A DNA stretch of 64,000 nt. It comes from Ascidiaceihabitans donghaensis (GTDB taxonomy: Bacteria; Pseudomonadota; Alphaproteobacteria; Rhodobacterales; Rhodobacteraceae). Of this stretch, positions 56,997 through 64,000 are shown in pieces. Positions within the stretch are counted from its first letter, which is position 1; each line of letters opens with the position of its first letter. The notes under the pieces are model-generated. The model did no database searches. It was not told where the DNA came from and was given only the letters and a program-made list of their open reading frames with translations. The stretch is from positions 1,426,001-1,490,000 of the forward strand of contig NZ_OMOR01000001.1 in NCBI RefSeq assembly GCF_900302465.1, in the 5' to 3' direction. A program made the position numbers and the translations under genes.

Positions 56997-57311
56997 TTAA
57001 ATTGTGGTGCTGCCTGAGCTGGTGATAAAGATCTGTTCGCCGTCTTTGCCTACAGGTTCCAAGGACAGTTTAATGGTCTGGGTCGATGCGTTGCTAAGTG
57101 TACCGCCCCCGCCTGCTTCTGCACCCACGGAGAAAATCTTGAAGCTGATTTTGCCGCTGGCTTCTGCCGATTTCTCGGCGACCACAGACAGTTCCAGATC
57201 AAGTGTTTTGGGAACAAAGCGCACTTCGGCATCACTTGATGCGGCCAAAGCGGTTTCCAGTTCCGCCCGCAGGTTCGAGATAAATTCAGCCAGTTCAATA
57301 TCTGCACTCAT
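56997..57311 (-). CDS. Trypco2-family protein (trypsin-co-occurring domain 2)
   Basis: 104 residues. The pattern fits trypco2: an N-terminal helix (LAEFISNLRAELETAL), a strand VRFVPKTLDLELSVVAEK, a strand GKISFKIFSVGAEAGGGG and the late STQTIKLSLEPVGKDG. Trypco2 domains are small alpha/beta modules found next to trypsin-like proteases in predicted conflict systems, where they are thought to mediate recognition or assembly. It is the first gene of the leftward operon, with AAGG upstream of the ATG. No signal peptide or membrane helix. The C-terminus is short and Ser/Thr-rich. Confidence 0.8.
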   Translation of the reverse strand: MSADIELAEFISNLRAELETALAASSDAEVRFVPKTLDLELSVVAEKSAEASGKISFKIFSVGAEAGGGGTLSNASTQTIKLSLEPVGKDGEQIFITSSGSTTI

Positions 57312-57448
57312 GGCAACAGCACCTTTTAATGAAAAATCGCAATATACCCCAACGCTACAACCTGAAGTGCAGTTTGGTAAATCACTAATTTTGTATGAAG
57401 ATCGACGTTGCCTCGTGTGGTGGTCAGGTCTTGAACGGATTTATGATG

Positions 57449-57838
57449 TTAAGTCTTTGATTGTTCTTCCAGAACCTTCTTTGCAGCACGAAAGCACTCT
57501 AGACCCTGCGGGACACCACAATAGATAGCGATGACATGAATGATTGCGCGAATTTCTTCCTTTGTGACACCGTTGTTGATCGCGCCACGGCAATGCAATT
57601 CCCATTCGGTCATCTTGCCCAAGGCCCCGATCATCGACAGATTCATCATCGACCGTGTCTTTGCATCAATCACATCATCCCCCCAGCCAAAGCCCCAGCA
57701 CCATGCTGTCATTGCTTCTTGAAAGGGGCGTGTGAAGTCATCTGCCGCTGCCAGATTGTTTTCAACATAGGCCGCACCCAAGGTGGCTTTGCGTTGCTCC
57801 AAACCGGTCAAAAATAGGTCTTCGTCAAATGCGCTCAT
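57449..57838 (-). CDS. Carboxymuconolactone decarboxylase (CMD/AhpD-fold) family protein
   Basis: 129 residues. All-helical CMD fold with WGFGWGDDVIDAKTRSMMNL, WELHCRGAINNGVTKEEIRAII and HVIAIYCGVPQGLECFRAAK. This resembles 4-carboxymuconolactone decarboxylase more than AhpD; the CxxC of AhpD is absent. The ATG at 57838 (AAGGA upstream) is preferred over the longer frame. No protocatechuate genes are near, so the true substrate is open. It stands alone with a 137-base gap to the trypco2 gene. Confidence 0.82.
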   Translation of the reverse strand: MSAFDEDLFLTGLEQRKATLGAAYVENNLAAADDFTRPFQEAMTAWCWGFGWGDDVIDAKTRSMMNLSMIGALGKMTEWELHCRGAINNGVTKEEIRAIIHVIAIYCGVPQGLECFRAAKKVLEEQSKT

Positions 57839-57969
57839 GGGGTGTCCTTTCGGGGAATAAGGTGAAGGCTGACAGTGTGGCGGACTATGTGCACAGATGG
57901 GCCGTTCTTCCAAGCTGTTCCCATAGAAACGGTATCATCCGTCACACGCTACACGTCACTGGCTACGCG

Positions 57970-58386
57970 TCACCCGTCGCGCCCCGCCTCGTTCGGATCA
58001 CACGAAAAAACTGCTATTTTGTTGCCCTGTGGATCGCGCAGATAGCTGACGTAGAAATGTGGCCCGTAAGACGCGCGAAATCCCGGTTGACCTTCGTCGG
58101 TCCCGCCCGCGTCAACGGCCGCCGCATGTAGATCGCGCACTTGGGCCTGATTGCGGGCTTCAAACGCCACCATCGTGCCGTTTCCTGCAGTGGCGGGCTG
58201 TCCGTTGAAAGTTGGTTTGACGTAAAAGTCGGGCAAAACGGGGCGCTGTCCTTCGGGCACGGGCAAGGCAAAGCTTAAGCCCTCTGGTCCTTCTTCCAGC
58301 CCGTAGCCCAACGCGGGAAGAAATGCAGAATAGAACCGCTTTGCGCGATCCATGTCATCGACACCGACAGTGACGTAAGAGATCAT
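57970..58386 (-). CDS. VOC-family (glyoxalase-fold) protein
   Basis: 138 residues. The two beta-alpha-beta-beta-beta modules start ISYVTVGVDDMDRAKRFYSAFLPALG and, after the middle, MVAFEARNQAQVRDLHAAAV; the last strand FYVSYLRDPQGNKIAVFSC has the typical D-P-x-G-N end. Members include glyoxalase I, dioxygenases and resistance proteins. Metal-ligand positions cannot be settled by eye. Monocistronic, transcribed leftward. Confidence 0.82.
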   Translation of the reverse strand: MISYVTVGVDDMDRAKRFYSAFLPALGYGLEEGPEGLSFALPVPEGQRPVLPDFYVKPTFNGQPATAGNGTMVAFEARNQAQVRDLHAAAVDAGGTDEGQPGFRASYGPHFYVSYLRDPQGNKIAVFSCDPNEAGRDG

Positions 58387-58607
58387 TGGAATAACACCCT
58401 ATTGTTGCGGCTTGCGTGACGGGTGTGCTTTATCATGCTTCAGCAGGCGCACACAAATGCTGGCATTTTTCAATTTGCGACAGCGTCTTTTGACACTCCC
58501 TTGCCGAAGCGATGCGCACGCGCACGGGGTTCCCCCTGCCTATTGTTGTTGGTCGAATTTTCCACTAACTACACATCCTATCGAACTTATAATTCGCAGG
58601 TCCGTAA

Positions 58608-59654
58608 GTGTCTGAACATAAAAGATATAATTTGCACCACCATGCCCGCCTTTCTGTGGCACCCATGATGGACTGGACGGACAGGCATTGTCGTTATCTG
58701 CACAGGCTGCTCAGCGCGGACACATTGCTGTATACGGAAATGGTGACGTCCGCGGCTTTGGTGCGTGGCGGCGCGTTGCGGTTGTTGGAATTCGACGTGG
58801 CAGAACATCCCGTGGCCTTGCAGCTAGGCGGCTCTGATCCGCAAGAACTGGCGCAGGCCGCCAAACTGGGGCAGGCGCGCGGGTATGACGAGATCAACCT
58901 GAACGTAGGCTGCCCGTCGGATCGTGTGCAATCAGGCACGTTTGGTGCTGTGTTGATGAAAGACCCCGCACGGGTCGCGGCATGTGTGTCTGAAATGCGT
59001 GCGGCCGTGGACATCGAAATCACCGTAAAGTGCCGCATTGGCGTGGACGATCAAGACCCCGAGTATGTGCTGCCAGAGTTTTTGGCGCGGATCGTGGCGG
59101 CAGGGTGCGAACGCGTGACAATCCACGCCCGCAAAGCATGGTTGCAAGGTTTGTCGCCAAAGGAAAACAGGGATATCCCGCCTCTTGATTATGATCTGGT
59201 GCACAGGATGAAAGGGTTGTTTCCAAACCTGCATATCTCTGTGAATGGCGGTATCGAAAGTCTGGATGCGGCGCAGGGTTTTCTGGATGCCGGATTGGAC
59301 GGGGTGATGATCGGGCGCACAGCCTACCACCAGCCCACTGATATTCTGGGCACCGCGGACCAGCGCATCTATGGCGCAGATACACAGACCACGGCCCAAG
59401 ATGCAGTGCTGCAGATGTTGCCCTATATCGAAAGCCATCTTGGCGCGGGGGGGCGTCTCAATCAGGTAACACGGCATATGCTTGGCTTGTTTGCAGGGCG
59501 TCCCGGGGCACGGTTGTGGCGGCGCAAGTTGTCAGAAGAAGCGCACAAACCCGGCGCGGGCCCTGAAGTCGTGGAAGCTGCCTTGGCACAGGTCCAGACC
59601 GTGATCCAAAATGCCGAAGACGCGCCAAGCGAAAAGGAACAAAGCAATGCCTGA
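58608..59654 (+). CDS. dusA: tRNA-dihydrouridine synthase A
   Basis: 348 residues. FMN enzyme that reduces uridine 20/20a in the tRNA D-loop. SVAPMMDWTDRHCRYLHRLL at the start, the catalytic cysteine in LNVGCPSDRVQSGTFGAVLM, KCRIGVDD, IHARKAWLQGLSPKENR and NGGIES are diagnostic for DusA. The start is GTG. The stop overlaps the next gene by eight bases. dusA is a frequent integration site for prophages, but no element is inserted here. Confidence 0.94.
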   Translation: MSEHKRYNLHHHARLSVAPMMDWTDRHCRYLHRLLSADTLLYTEMVTSAALVRGGALRLLEFDVAEHPVALQLGGSDPQELAQAAKLGQARGYDEINLNVGCPSDRVQSGTFGAVLMKDPARVAACVSEMRAAVDIEITVKCRIGVDDQDPEYVLPEFLARIVAAGCERVTIHARKAWLQGLSPKENRDIPPLDYDLVHRMKGLFPNLHISVNGGIESLDAAQGFLDAGLDGVMIGRTAYHQPTDILGTADQRIYGADTQTTAQDAVLQMLPYIESHLGAGGRLNQVTRHMLGLFAGRPGARLWRRKLSEEAHKPGAGPEVVEAALAQVQTVIQNAEDAPSEKEQSNA

Positions 59655-60468
59655 GACCGTTTTGCTGCTTCAAATGACACTGCTTTTGTTGGGGATCGGT
59701 GCTTTTGCGGGCGTGCTGGCCGGATTGCTTGGTGTGGGCGGAGGGATCGTCTTGGTGCCTGCGTTTTTCTATGCATTTCAAACGCTTGGATACGATGGCC
59801 CGCAATTGATGCAGATGTGTTTGGCGACGTCACTTGCCACGATTATCGTGACCTCGGTGCGCTCTGTTCACAGCCACAATAAAAAGGGCGCTGTGGACTG
59901 GAATATTTTGCGCACGTGGGCGCCGGGGATTGTTGTGGGGGCGGTGATTGGGATGCTGGTTGTGGCGCAGCTGCGATCCGTGACCTTGCAGATAATCTTT
60001 GGCGTTTTGGCACTGATCGTGGGGCTGTACATGACCTTCGGGCGCGCAGACTGGCGTTTGGCAGATGCGATGCCGCGTGGGCCTTTGCGCATGGTTTTGT
60101 CCCCAGTATTGGGCTTTATGTCGGTCCTTATGGGCATTGGCGGGGGCAGCTTCGGGGTGCCGGTGATGACGCTGTTTAACACTTCAATCCACCGCGCCGT
60201 GGCCACGGCAGCCGGTTTCGGCGTGGTGATCGCCGTGCCTGCGGTTGTCGGGTTCTTGTTTGTGGACATGGCAATGGCCGTGCCGCCCTTGACGATTGGC
60301 GCGGTCAATTTGGTGGCCTTCGGCATCATTATTGCCATGACCCTGATCACAGCCCCCTGGGGCGTGAAATTGGCCCATGCAATGGACCCCAAGCCTTTGA
60401 AACGCGCATTTGGTGTGTTTTTGGTACTGGTGGCTTTGAATATGATGCGCAAGGCGTTCTTTGGATGA
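59647..60468 (+). CDS. TSUP (TauE/SafE) family membrane permease
   Basis: 273 residues with about eight helices in two repeats. Each repeat opens with a glycine-rich segment (AGVLAGLLGVGGGIVLVPAFF and SVLMGIGGGSFGVPVMTLF), the hallmark of the family. Members export or import organosulfur anions such as sulfite or sulfoacetate. The ATG at 59647 has AAGGAA upstream and overlaps the dusA stop. It is followed by another overlapping gene (ATGA). Substrate unknown. Confidence 0.88.
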   Translation: MPETVLLLQMTLLLLGIGAFAGVLAGLLGVGGGIVLVPAFFYAFQTLGYDGPQLMQMCLATSLATIIVTSVRSVHSHNKKGAVDWNILRTWAPGIVVGAVIGMLVVAQLRSVTLQIIFGVLALIVGLYMTFGRADWRLADAMPRGPLRMVLSPVLGFMSVLMGIGGGSFGVPVMTLFNTSIHRAVATAAGFGVVIAVPAVVGFLFVDMAMAVPPLTIGAVNLVAFGIIIAMTLITAPWGVKLAHAMDPKPLKRAFGVFLVLVALNMMRKAFFG

Positions 60469-61220
60469 TGCAACGTGACGGATTTGTTGTGTTTGGGCAC
60501 GACGCAGGGGTTCAGCGCTGGGCGCAAGCGGCTTATGCGCATGTTCCGAATGCGCACAGCGACCCGTCTGTGCCACTGGACCAGTTGCGCCATGGCCGCA
60601 CGTGGTTTGTCGGGTTGGACGCGCTTCCCAATGACGACGCAGGCACTGTGGACGGTGTGCCGCTGACAGGGCCATGGCAGGCTCAGGTGCCTGATATGGC
60701 TTTGCATCGTGCGCAACTGTCCGTGGTCTATCCGGGCTATCCGCTGCAAGACGCAGACGAAAGCCCAGGCAATCACCGTTTCAGGATCACGCGCAAGGCG
60801 GCGCATGTGGATGGTTTGCTGCCTGTTGGGGTGCACAAGCGTCGCTTCGCACAAGAGCTACACGCCTATATTCTGGGTATTCCGTTGCATGATTGCGCAG
60901 CCGCCCCGACTGTGGTGTGGCGGGGCAGTCATGTGATTATGCAGCGTGCGTTGAAAGATGCAATTGGCGGGGGCAATCCCGGGCAAGTGGACGTGACAGA
61001 AGCCTATCAAAACGCGCGGCGTCATGTGTTCGAAACATGCGAAATGGTACCGCTGACGATGACTGTGGGGCAGGCGGCGTTGATACACCGCTTTGCATTA
61101 CACGGTACAGAGGTTTGGGCATCCAACGCCAGCGCGATAAAGGAAACGCACCGCGCGATTGCGTTTTTCCGGCCCGCTTATAGCAATGGCCGCGACTGGT
61201 TGGGAGGATCGTTTTCTTGA
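60465..61220 (+). CDS. Hypothetical protein, possible PhyH-like Fe(II)/2-oxoglutarate oxygenase
   Basis: 251 residues. I do not recognise it outright. It holds a possible iron-binding facial triad: HVD in RKAAHVDGLLP (HxD), and a distal His in AALIHRFALHGTEVW followed by arginines in ETHRAIAFFRPAY. The order and spacing (about 115 residues from HxD to the distal His) resemble phytanoyl-CoA dioxygenase-like proteins. If real, it hydroxylates a small molecule. It is coupled to the TSUP permease by an ATGA overlap, so the two may share a substrate. The end overlaps a strong hairpin. Confidence 0.6.
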   Translation: MMQRDGFVVFGHDAGVQRWAQAAYAHVPNAHSDPSVPLDQLRHGRTWFVGLDALPNDDAGTVDGVPLTGPWQAQVPDMALHRAQLSVVYPGYPLQDADESPGNHRFRITRKAAHVDGLLPVGVHKRRFAQELHAYILGIPLHDCAAAPTVVWRGSHVIMQRALKDAIGGGNPGQVDVTEAYQNARRHVFETCEMVPLTMTVGQAALIHRFALHGTEVWASNASAIKETHRAIAFFRPAYSNGRDWLGGSFS

Positions 61221-61253
61221 AAAGAAAACGCACCGGAAACTTACAAAGTTTCC
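61210..61253. terminator. Two tandem perfect hairpins between convergent genes
   Basis: CGTTTTCTT-GAA-AAGAAAACG (61210-61230, 9-bp stem) is followed five bases later by GGAAACTT-ACA-AAGTTTCC (61235-61253, 8-bp stem). They separate the convergent ends of the hypothetical oxygenase and DUF1289 genes. The A/T-rich arms work on both strands, so a bidirectional terminator is likely. Confidence 0.7.
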
Positions 61254-61259
61254 GCCCGG

Positions 61260-61490
61260 TTATCGTTTCAAACGCGCTGCACGTCCGCCGCGTCGGCCTT
61301 TGGGCGCCGCTTCGCGCAGGGGCAATTCAGCCATAATCTGGCTTCGAGCTTCGGCGCTCATCTTTGACCATTGGGTGATTTCATCGATGGAACGTGCGCA
61401 ACCGGTGCACAACCGCGTTTCGGGATGCACCACGCAGATCTGGATGCACGGGCTTTCGATTTCTTTGCGTGTCCATACCGGTACAGTCAT
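61260..61490 (-). CDS. DUF1289 family protein
   Basis: 76 residues. The DUF1289 pattern is complete: SPCIQICVVHPETRLCTGCA with four cysteines, then RSIDEITQWSKMS. The cysteine set may hold an iron-sulfur cluster or zinc. A basic tail (RRGGRAARLKR) follows and could contact nucleic acid. One base after ruvX on the same strand, so they are cotranscribed. Function not established. Confidence 0.88.
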   Translation of the reverse strand: MTVPVWTRKEIESPCIQICVVHPETRLCTGCARSIDEITQWSKMSAEARSQIMAELPLREAAPKGRRGGRAARLKR

Positions 61491-61970
61491 CTAATTTCCT
61501 TCACGGCGCAAAACGCCCAAACGATCCAACAGTCCTTGCAAGATATATCCCGCAGCCACATGATCAATGACCTCGGCGCGACGTTTGCGTGACGTATCCG
61601 CCTCAAGCAATGCGCGTTCTGCGGCAACGGTGCTCAAGCGCTCGTCCCAATAGGTGATTGGCCCGGCCCACAGTTTTTCCAGATTGCGGGCAAAAGCGCG
61701 TGTGGATTGGCATCGCGGCCCTTCAGAGCCATCCATATTGCGCGGCAGCCCCAAGACCAGACCACCAATGTCACGGGCCTTCATGACCGCAAGCAGCTTT
61801 TCGGCGTCTACACCGAACTTTTTGCGTTTGATTGTCTCAAGCGGCGTGGCGATTCCCAAAAAGGTATCGGAAACAGCCAAACCGATTGTGACAGTGCCCA
61901 AATCCAGACCGATCAACGGGCGCATGGGCGGCAAAATGGCCGCAAAGTCTGTGACGTCGTCATAGATCAT
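61491..61970 (-). CDS. ruvX: Holliday-junction resolvase-like nuclease RuvX (YqgF)
   Basis: 159 residues with the RNase H-like fold of YqgF: LIGLDLGTVTIGLAVSD (first catalytic Asp), VLGLPRNMDGSEGPRCQSTR, and YWDERLSTVAAERALLEAD; the last Asp lies in VIDHVAAGYILQGLLD. It is involved in rRNA 5'-end maturation in E. coli and has been shown to cleave DNA junctions in others. The gene starts in an ATGA overlap with ccmI, an arrangement that puts it in the same transcript. Confidence 0.92.
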   Translation of the reverse strand: MIYDDVTDFAAILPPMRPLIGLDLGTVTIGLAVSDTFLGIATPLETIKRKKFGVDAEKLLAVMKARDIGGLVLGLPRNMDGSEGPRCQSTRAFARNLEKLWAGPITYWDERLSTVAAERALLEADTSRKRRAEVIDHVAAGYILQGLLDRLGVLRREGN

Positions 61971-63193
61971 TCGGCCACATTGACCCGTTCGCCTGCGCGG
62001 TTCAGCAAATCAAGCGCAGCAGGGTCGTCTTTGAAAACTTCGACACCATTGTCGTAAACAGCCCGCGCCTGTTGTGTGCGACCCAAGACGCCCAAGGCCC
62101 CGATCAGTTGCGCCCATTCCTGAGGTGTGCCGCCTTCGCTGGCCAGCCGTTCTGACAAGCCTTCGACCATACCCTCGATCATCTCCATCCGCTCGGCGCC
62201 GGTCATGTCGCCAGCCGCTTCTATATCATCCGCCGAGGGGCCACGCGTCGCGCCGTCACCGACTGTCGGGATCTGGTAGTTGACGCCAGATCTGGCAGCC
62301 ATGTCTTCGATCTGCTGCAAAATCGGGGCGATCCATGGGGCATCAGGTGGTCCTGCCCGCAATTGCTGATCCCAAATCCGGAACGCAACATCCGGACGTC
62401 CTGTTTGCGCGTTCATCAAGCCCCAGTAATACCGCGCTGTGCCGTTGCCTGCATCCTGTGTCAAAGCCACTTGCAAAACGCGCTCCGCTTCCGGGGAAAC
62501 ATACCCGCCAGCGGCCAGGATCATCATATCCGCGTAGTCTGTGATGTCGTCAATCGTCGCCGAATTGCCCTTTAGGCGCAGCACAGTTTCTTGGGCGCGG
62601 TGGGCTGCAGCGTAGTTGCCCAAATTGGCCTCTGAGCGTGCCAAAAGCACATTGCCTTGCAGATCATCGGGACGCTGCGCCACGGTCAGGCGCAGCTTTT
62701 CCACCAGCGCCACATAATCGGGCGCCGCATTTTGCAGTGCGGGTGTGCTGGCCAGACTGTCTTCGGCCTCCTGCTGGGCAGGACGGTCCGCACGAAGGCT
62801 TTCTGCCATTTCAATGCGGTCTTTCAAGGCCAGATCGCCATATCCCGGTGCCCCGATCTGAAGGTACAGCCCGAAGGCGCCGCCAGTGACAGCCAGCGCC
62901 ACCAGAACACTTGCCGCAAATGGCGCACCGCCTGCGGTGCTGACTGACGCGTTCGCTTTGGCCGCATCGGCGGTGAGGATGCGCCGCGACACTTCAGTGC
63001 GCACGCGTGTGGCGTCTGCCTCTGAAAGCACGCCGCGCGCCAAATCACGATCAACTTCCGCCAGTTGATCGCGGTAGACCTGCACGTCGAAGGTGGCCGC
63101 ATCGGCGTCCGGGACTCGGGCCCGCATAAAGGCCAATGACAACAAGGCCACAACACTTAATGTCAGCCCACCAGTGATAATCCAGAACAGCAT
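61967..63193 (-). CDS. ccmI: Cytochrome c maturation protein CcmI
   Basis: 408 residues. An N-terminal membrane helix (MLFWIITGGLTLSVVALLSL) is followed by VQVYRDQLAEVDRDLARGVL, the conserved CcmI segment, a second helix (ASVLVALAVTGGAFGLYLQIG) and a long periplasmic TPR-rich domain that binds apocytochrome c for heme attachment. The ATG at 63193 is chosen because GAAAGGGG precedes it and the first helix starts there, not at the longer frame. First gene of a ccmI-ruvX-DUF1289 transcript; no other ccm genes are in view. Confidence 0.9.
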   Translation of the reverse strand: MLFWIITGGLTLSVVALLSLAFMRARVPDADAATFDVQVYRDQLAEVDRDLARGVLSEADATRVRTEVSRRILTADAAKANASVSTAGGAPFAASVLVALAVTGGAFGLYLQIGAPGYGDLALKDRIEMAESLRADRPAQQEAEDSLASTPALQNAAPDYVALVEKLRLTVAQRPDDLQGNVLLARSEANLGNYAAAHRAQETVLRLKGNSATIDDITDYADMMILAAGGYVSPEAERVLQVALTQDAGNGTARYYWGLMNAQTGRPDVAFRIWDQQLRAGPPDAPWIAPILQQIEDMAARSGVNYQIPTVGDGATRGPSADDIEAAGDMTGAERMEMIEGMVEGLSERLASEGGTPQEWAQLIGALGVLGRTQQARAVYDNGVEVFKDDPAALDLLNRAGERVNVAE

Positions 63194-63461
63194 AGCGCCC
63201 CTTTCGGTATTCCCTCCGATGTAGCCTTCTATGGCTGCCATAAAAAGGGGCAATTGGGCGCACCGGTCACTAGATGACGCCCAATTGACTGTCCTGTCGC
63301 AAAACTGCATGAAAGTGCCGCGGCGGGTATCCTGTTTTTATGGTATCTCACCCAGAACAGGCACAACGTTGGGGCGGTTTGCGAATCCGTGACATTTGCC
63401 TGCGCAGTCCCGCCAGAACCCAAATACGACCGACATTCGGACCACATTCGGAGCTTTGTAA

Positions 63462-64000
63462 ATGAAACGCTATTCCGCCTTTGCTATCGCCCGTGAGGCC
63501 GTCCGTTACCACACAGGATGGGAACGTGCGTGGCGCGCCCCCGAACCCAAAAAGAAATATGATGCGATCATCATCGGGGCCGGTGGCCACGGGTTGGCCA
63601 CAGCGTATTATCTGGGCAAGAATTTTGGCATCACCAATGTGGCGATCCTTGAAAAAGGCTGGTTGGGCGGTGGCAACACGGGCCGCAACACCACCATCAT
63701 CCGCTCGAACTATCTGCAAGATCCCTCTGCCGCGCTTTATGAAAAGTCGCGGTCGCTTTACGAAACCATGTCTCAGGACCTGAACTACAACGTGATGTTC
63801 AGCCCGCGCGGCGTGATCATGCTGGCCCAAACCCACCACGAGGTGCGCGGCTATCAACGCACGGCGCATGCCAACGCGTTGCAAGGTGTTCAAACCGAAT
63901 GGATCGGACCGCAAAAGGTGAAAGAGCTGTGTTCGATCATCAACCTTGATGGTCCGCGCTATCCGGTGTTGGGCGGCTTGTGGCAAGCGCGTGGCGGCAC
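63462..64000 (+). CDS. soxB: Sarcosine oxidase beta subunit (partial)
   Basis: The first 179 codons are in the window and the gene runs off the right edge. The start MKRYSAFAIAREAVRYHTGWERAW is typical of heterotetrameric sarcosine oxidase beta subunits, followed by the FAD-binding AIIIGAGGHGLATAYYLGK and LEKGWLGGGNTGRNTTIIRS, with the usual LYEKSRSLYETMSQDLNYNV. It oxidises sarcosine to glycine and formaldehyde with alpha, gamma and delta subunits expected further right. GGAG lies nine bases before the ATG. It reads divergently from ccmI with a 268-base gap. Confidence 0.92.
   Translation, partial: MKRYSAFAIAREAVRYHTGWERAWRAPEPKKKYDAIIIGAGGHGLATAYYLGKNFGITNVAILEKGWLGGGNTGRNTTIIRSNYLQDPSAALYEKSRSLYETMSQDLNYNVMFSPRGVIMLAQTHHEVRGYQRTAHANALQGVQTEWIGPQKVKELCSIINLDGPRYPVLGGLWQARGG

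Noticed and set aside
58608-59654. Prophage or island inserted at dusA
   Set aside because: dusA is intact and is followed directly by an overlapping chromosomal gene; no integrase or att repeat is seen.
1-64000. CRISPR array or rRNA operon
   Set aside because: No regularly spaced repeats and no rRNA sequence were seen; the only RNA gene found is tRNA-Ser.

Overview
The window looks like chromosome of a marine Rhodobacterales (Roseobacter-group) alphaproteobacterium. The base composition is moderately GC-rich. The gene families fit that group: a TRAP transporter, a sarcosine-oxidase-type subunit, CcmI, DUF1289, RTX-repeat secretion and a CoA-thioester aromatic pathway. No organism name can be read from the sequence itself.

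Layout. 1-1661: end of a tungstate-type ABC importer (permease tail, ATPase, binding protein). 1674-6403: a very large degenerate ABC-exporter-like protein with a cyclic-nucleotide-binding domain, a DUF3307 membrane protein, a metallo-beta-lactamase-fold hydrolase and a small monooxygenase. 6498-9373: a divergent promoter with a perfect GntR-type palindrome, then a decarboxylating dehydrogenase, a Gfo/Idh/MocA oxidoreductase and the GntR regulator. 9392-10500: an orphan iron-binding protein behind a perfect match to the IscR type-1 site. 10554-14858: an AraC regulator and an acs-adk-flavin reductase block. 15358-18537: a TRAP transporter. 18611-22443: an RTX protein, tmk, a D-Ala-D-Ala carboxypeptidase and a SPOR lipoprotein.

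22661-27771 is an island at a tRNA-Ser gene. It holds an integrase remnant, an MmeI-like (type IIL) restriction-methylation gene broken by one extra base inside its nuclease motif, a small secreted Cys-rich protein and about 0.8 kb of AT-rich DNA. 27734-30083: a Zur-like box and two overlapping COG0523 (zinc-chaperone type) GTPases. 30445-39098: a nitrite/cyanate assimilation block (LysR, a shortened CysG, a formate/nitrite channel, a PP2C-kinase fusion, cyanase, a siroheme nitrite reductase and a CysJ-like diflavin reductase). 39120-41177: an unusual glycosyltransferase (GT32-like) fused to an APH-like kinase. 41262-49197: an eight-gene, mostly overlapping operon that most resembles the 2-aminobenzoyl-CoA pathway.

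The most notable locus is 49304-57311. It is a five-gene, tightly packed, leftward operon: trypco2 protein, trypsin-like protease fused to a P-loop-less iSTAND-like domain, MoxR AAA+ ATPase, a 1009-residue membrane protein with a MIDAS-less vWA-like domain, and a second multi-spanning membrane protein. It fits the class of NTPase-regulated bacterial conflict (defence or self/non-self) systems, here in a membrane-bound form with a protease as the obvious catalytic activity.

The rest (57449-64000) is ordinary core metabolism and maintenance: a CMD-family protein, a VOC protein, DusA, a TSUP permease, a possible 2OG oxygenase, DUF1289, RuvX, CcmI and the start of a sarcosine oxidase beta subunit. 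Starts were chosen by ribosome-binding sites, overlaps and family N-termini; all functions are inferred by reading, without database searches.
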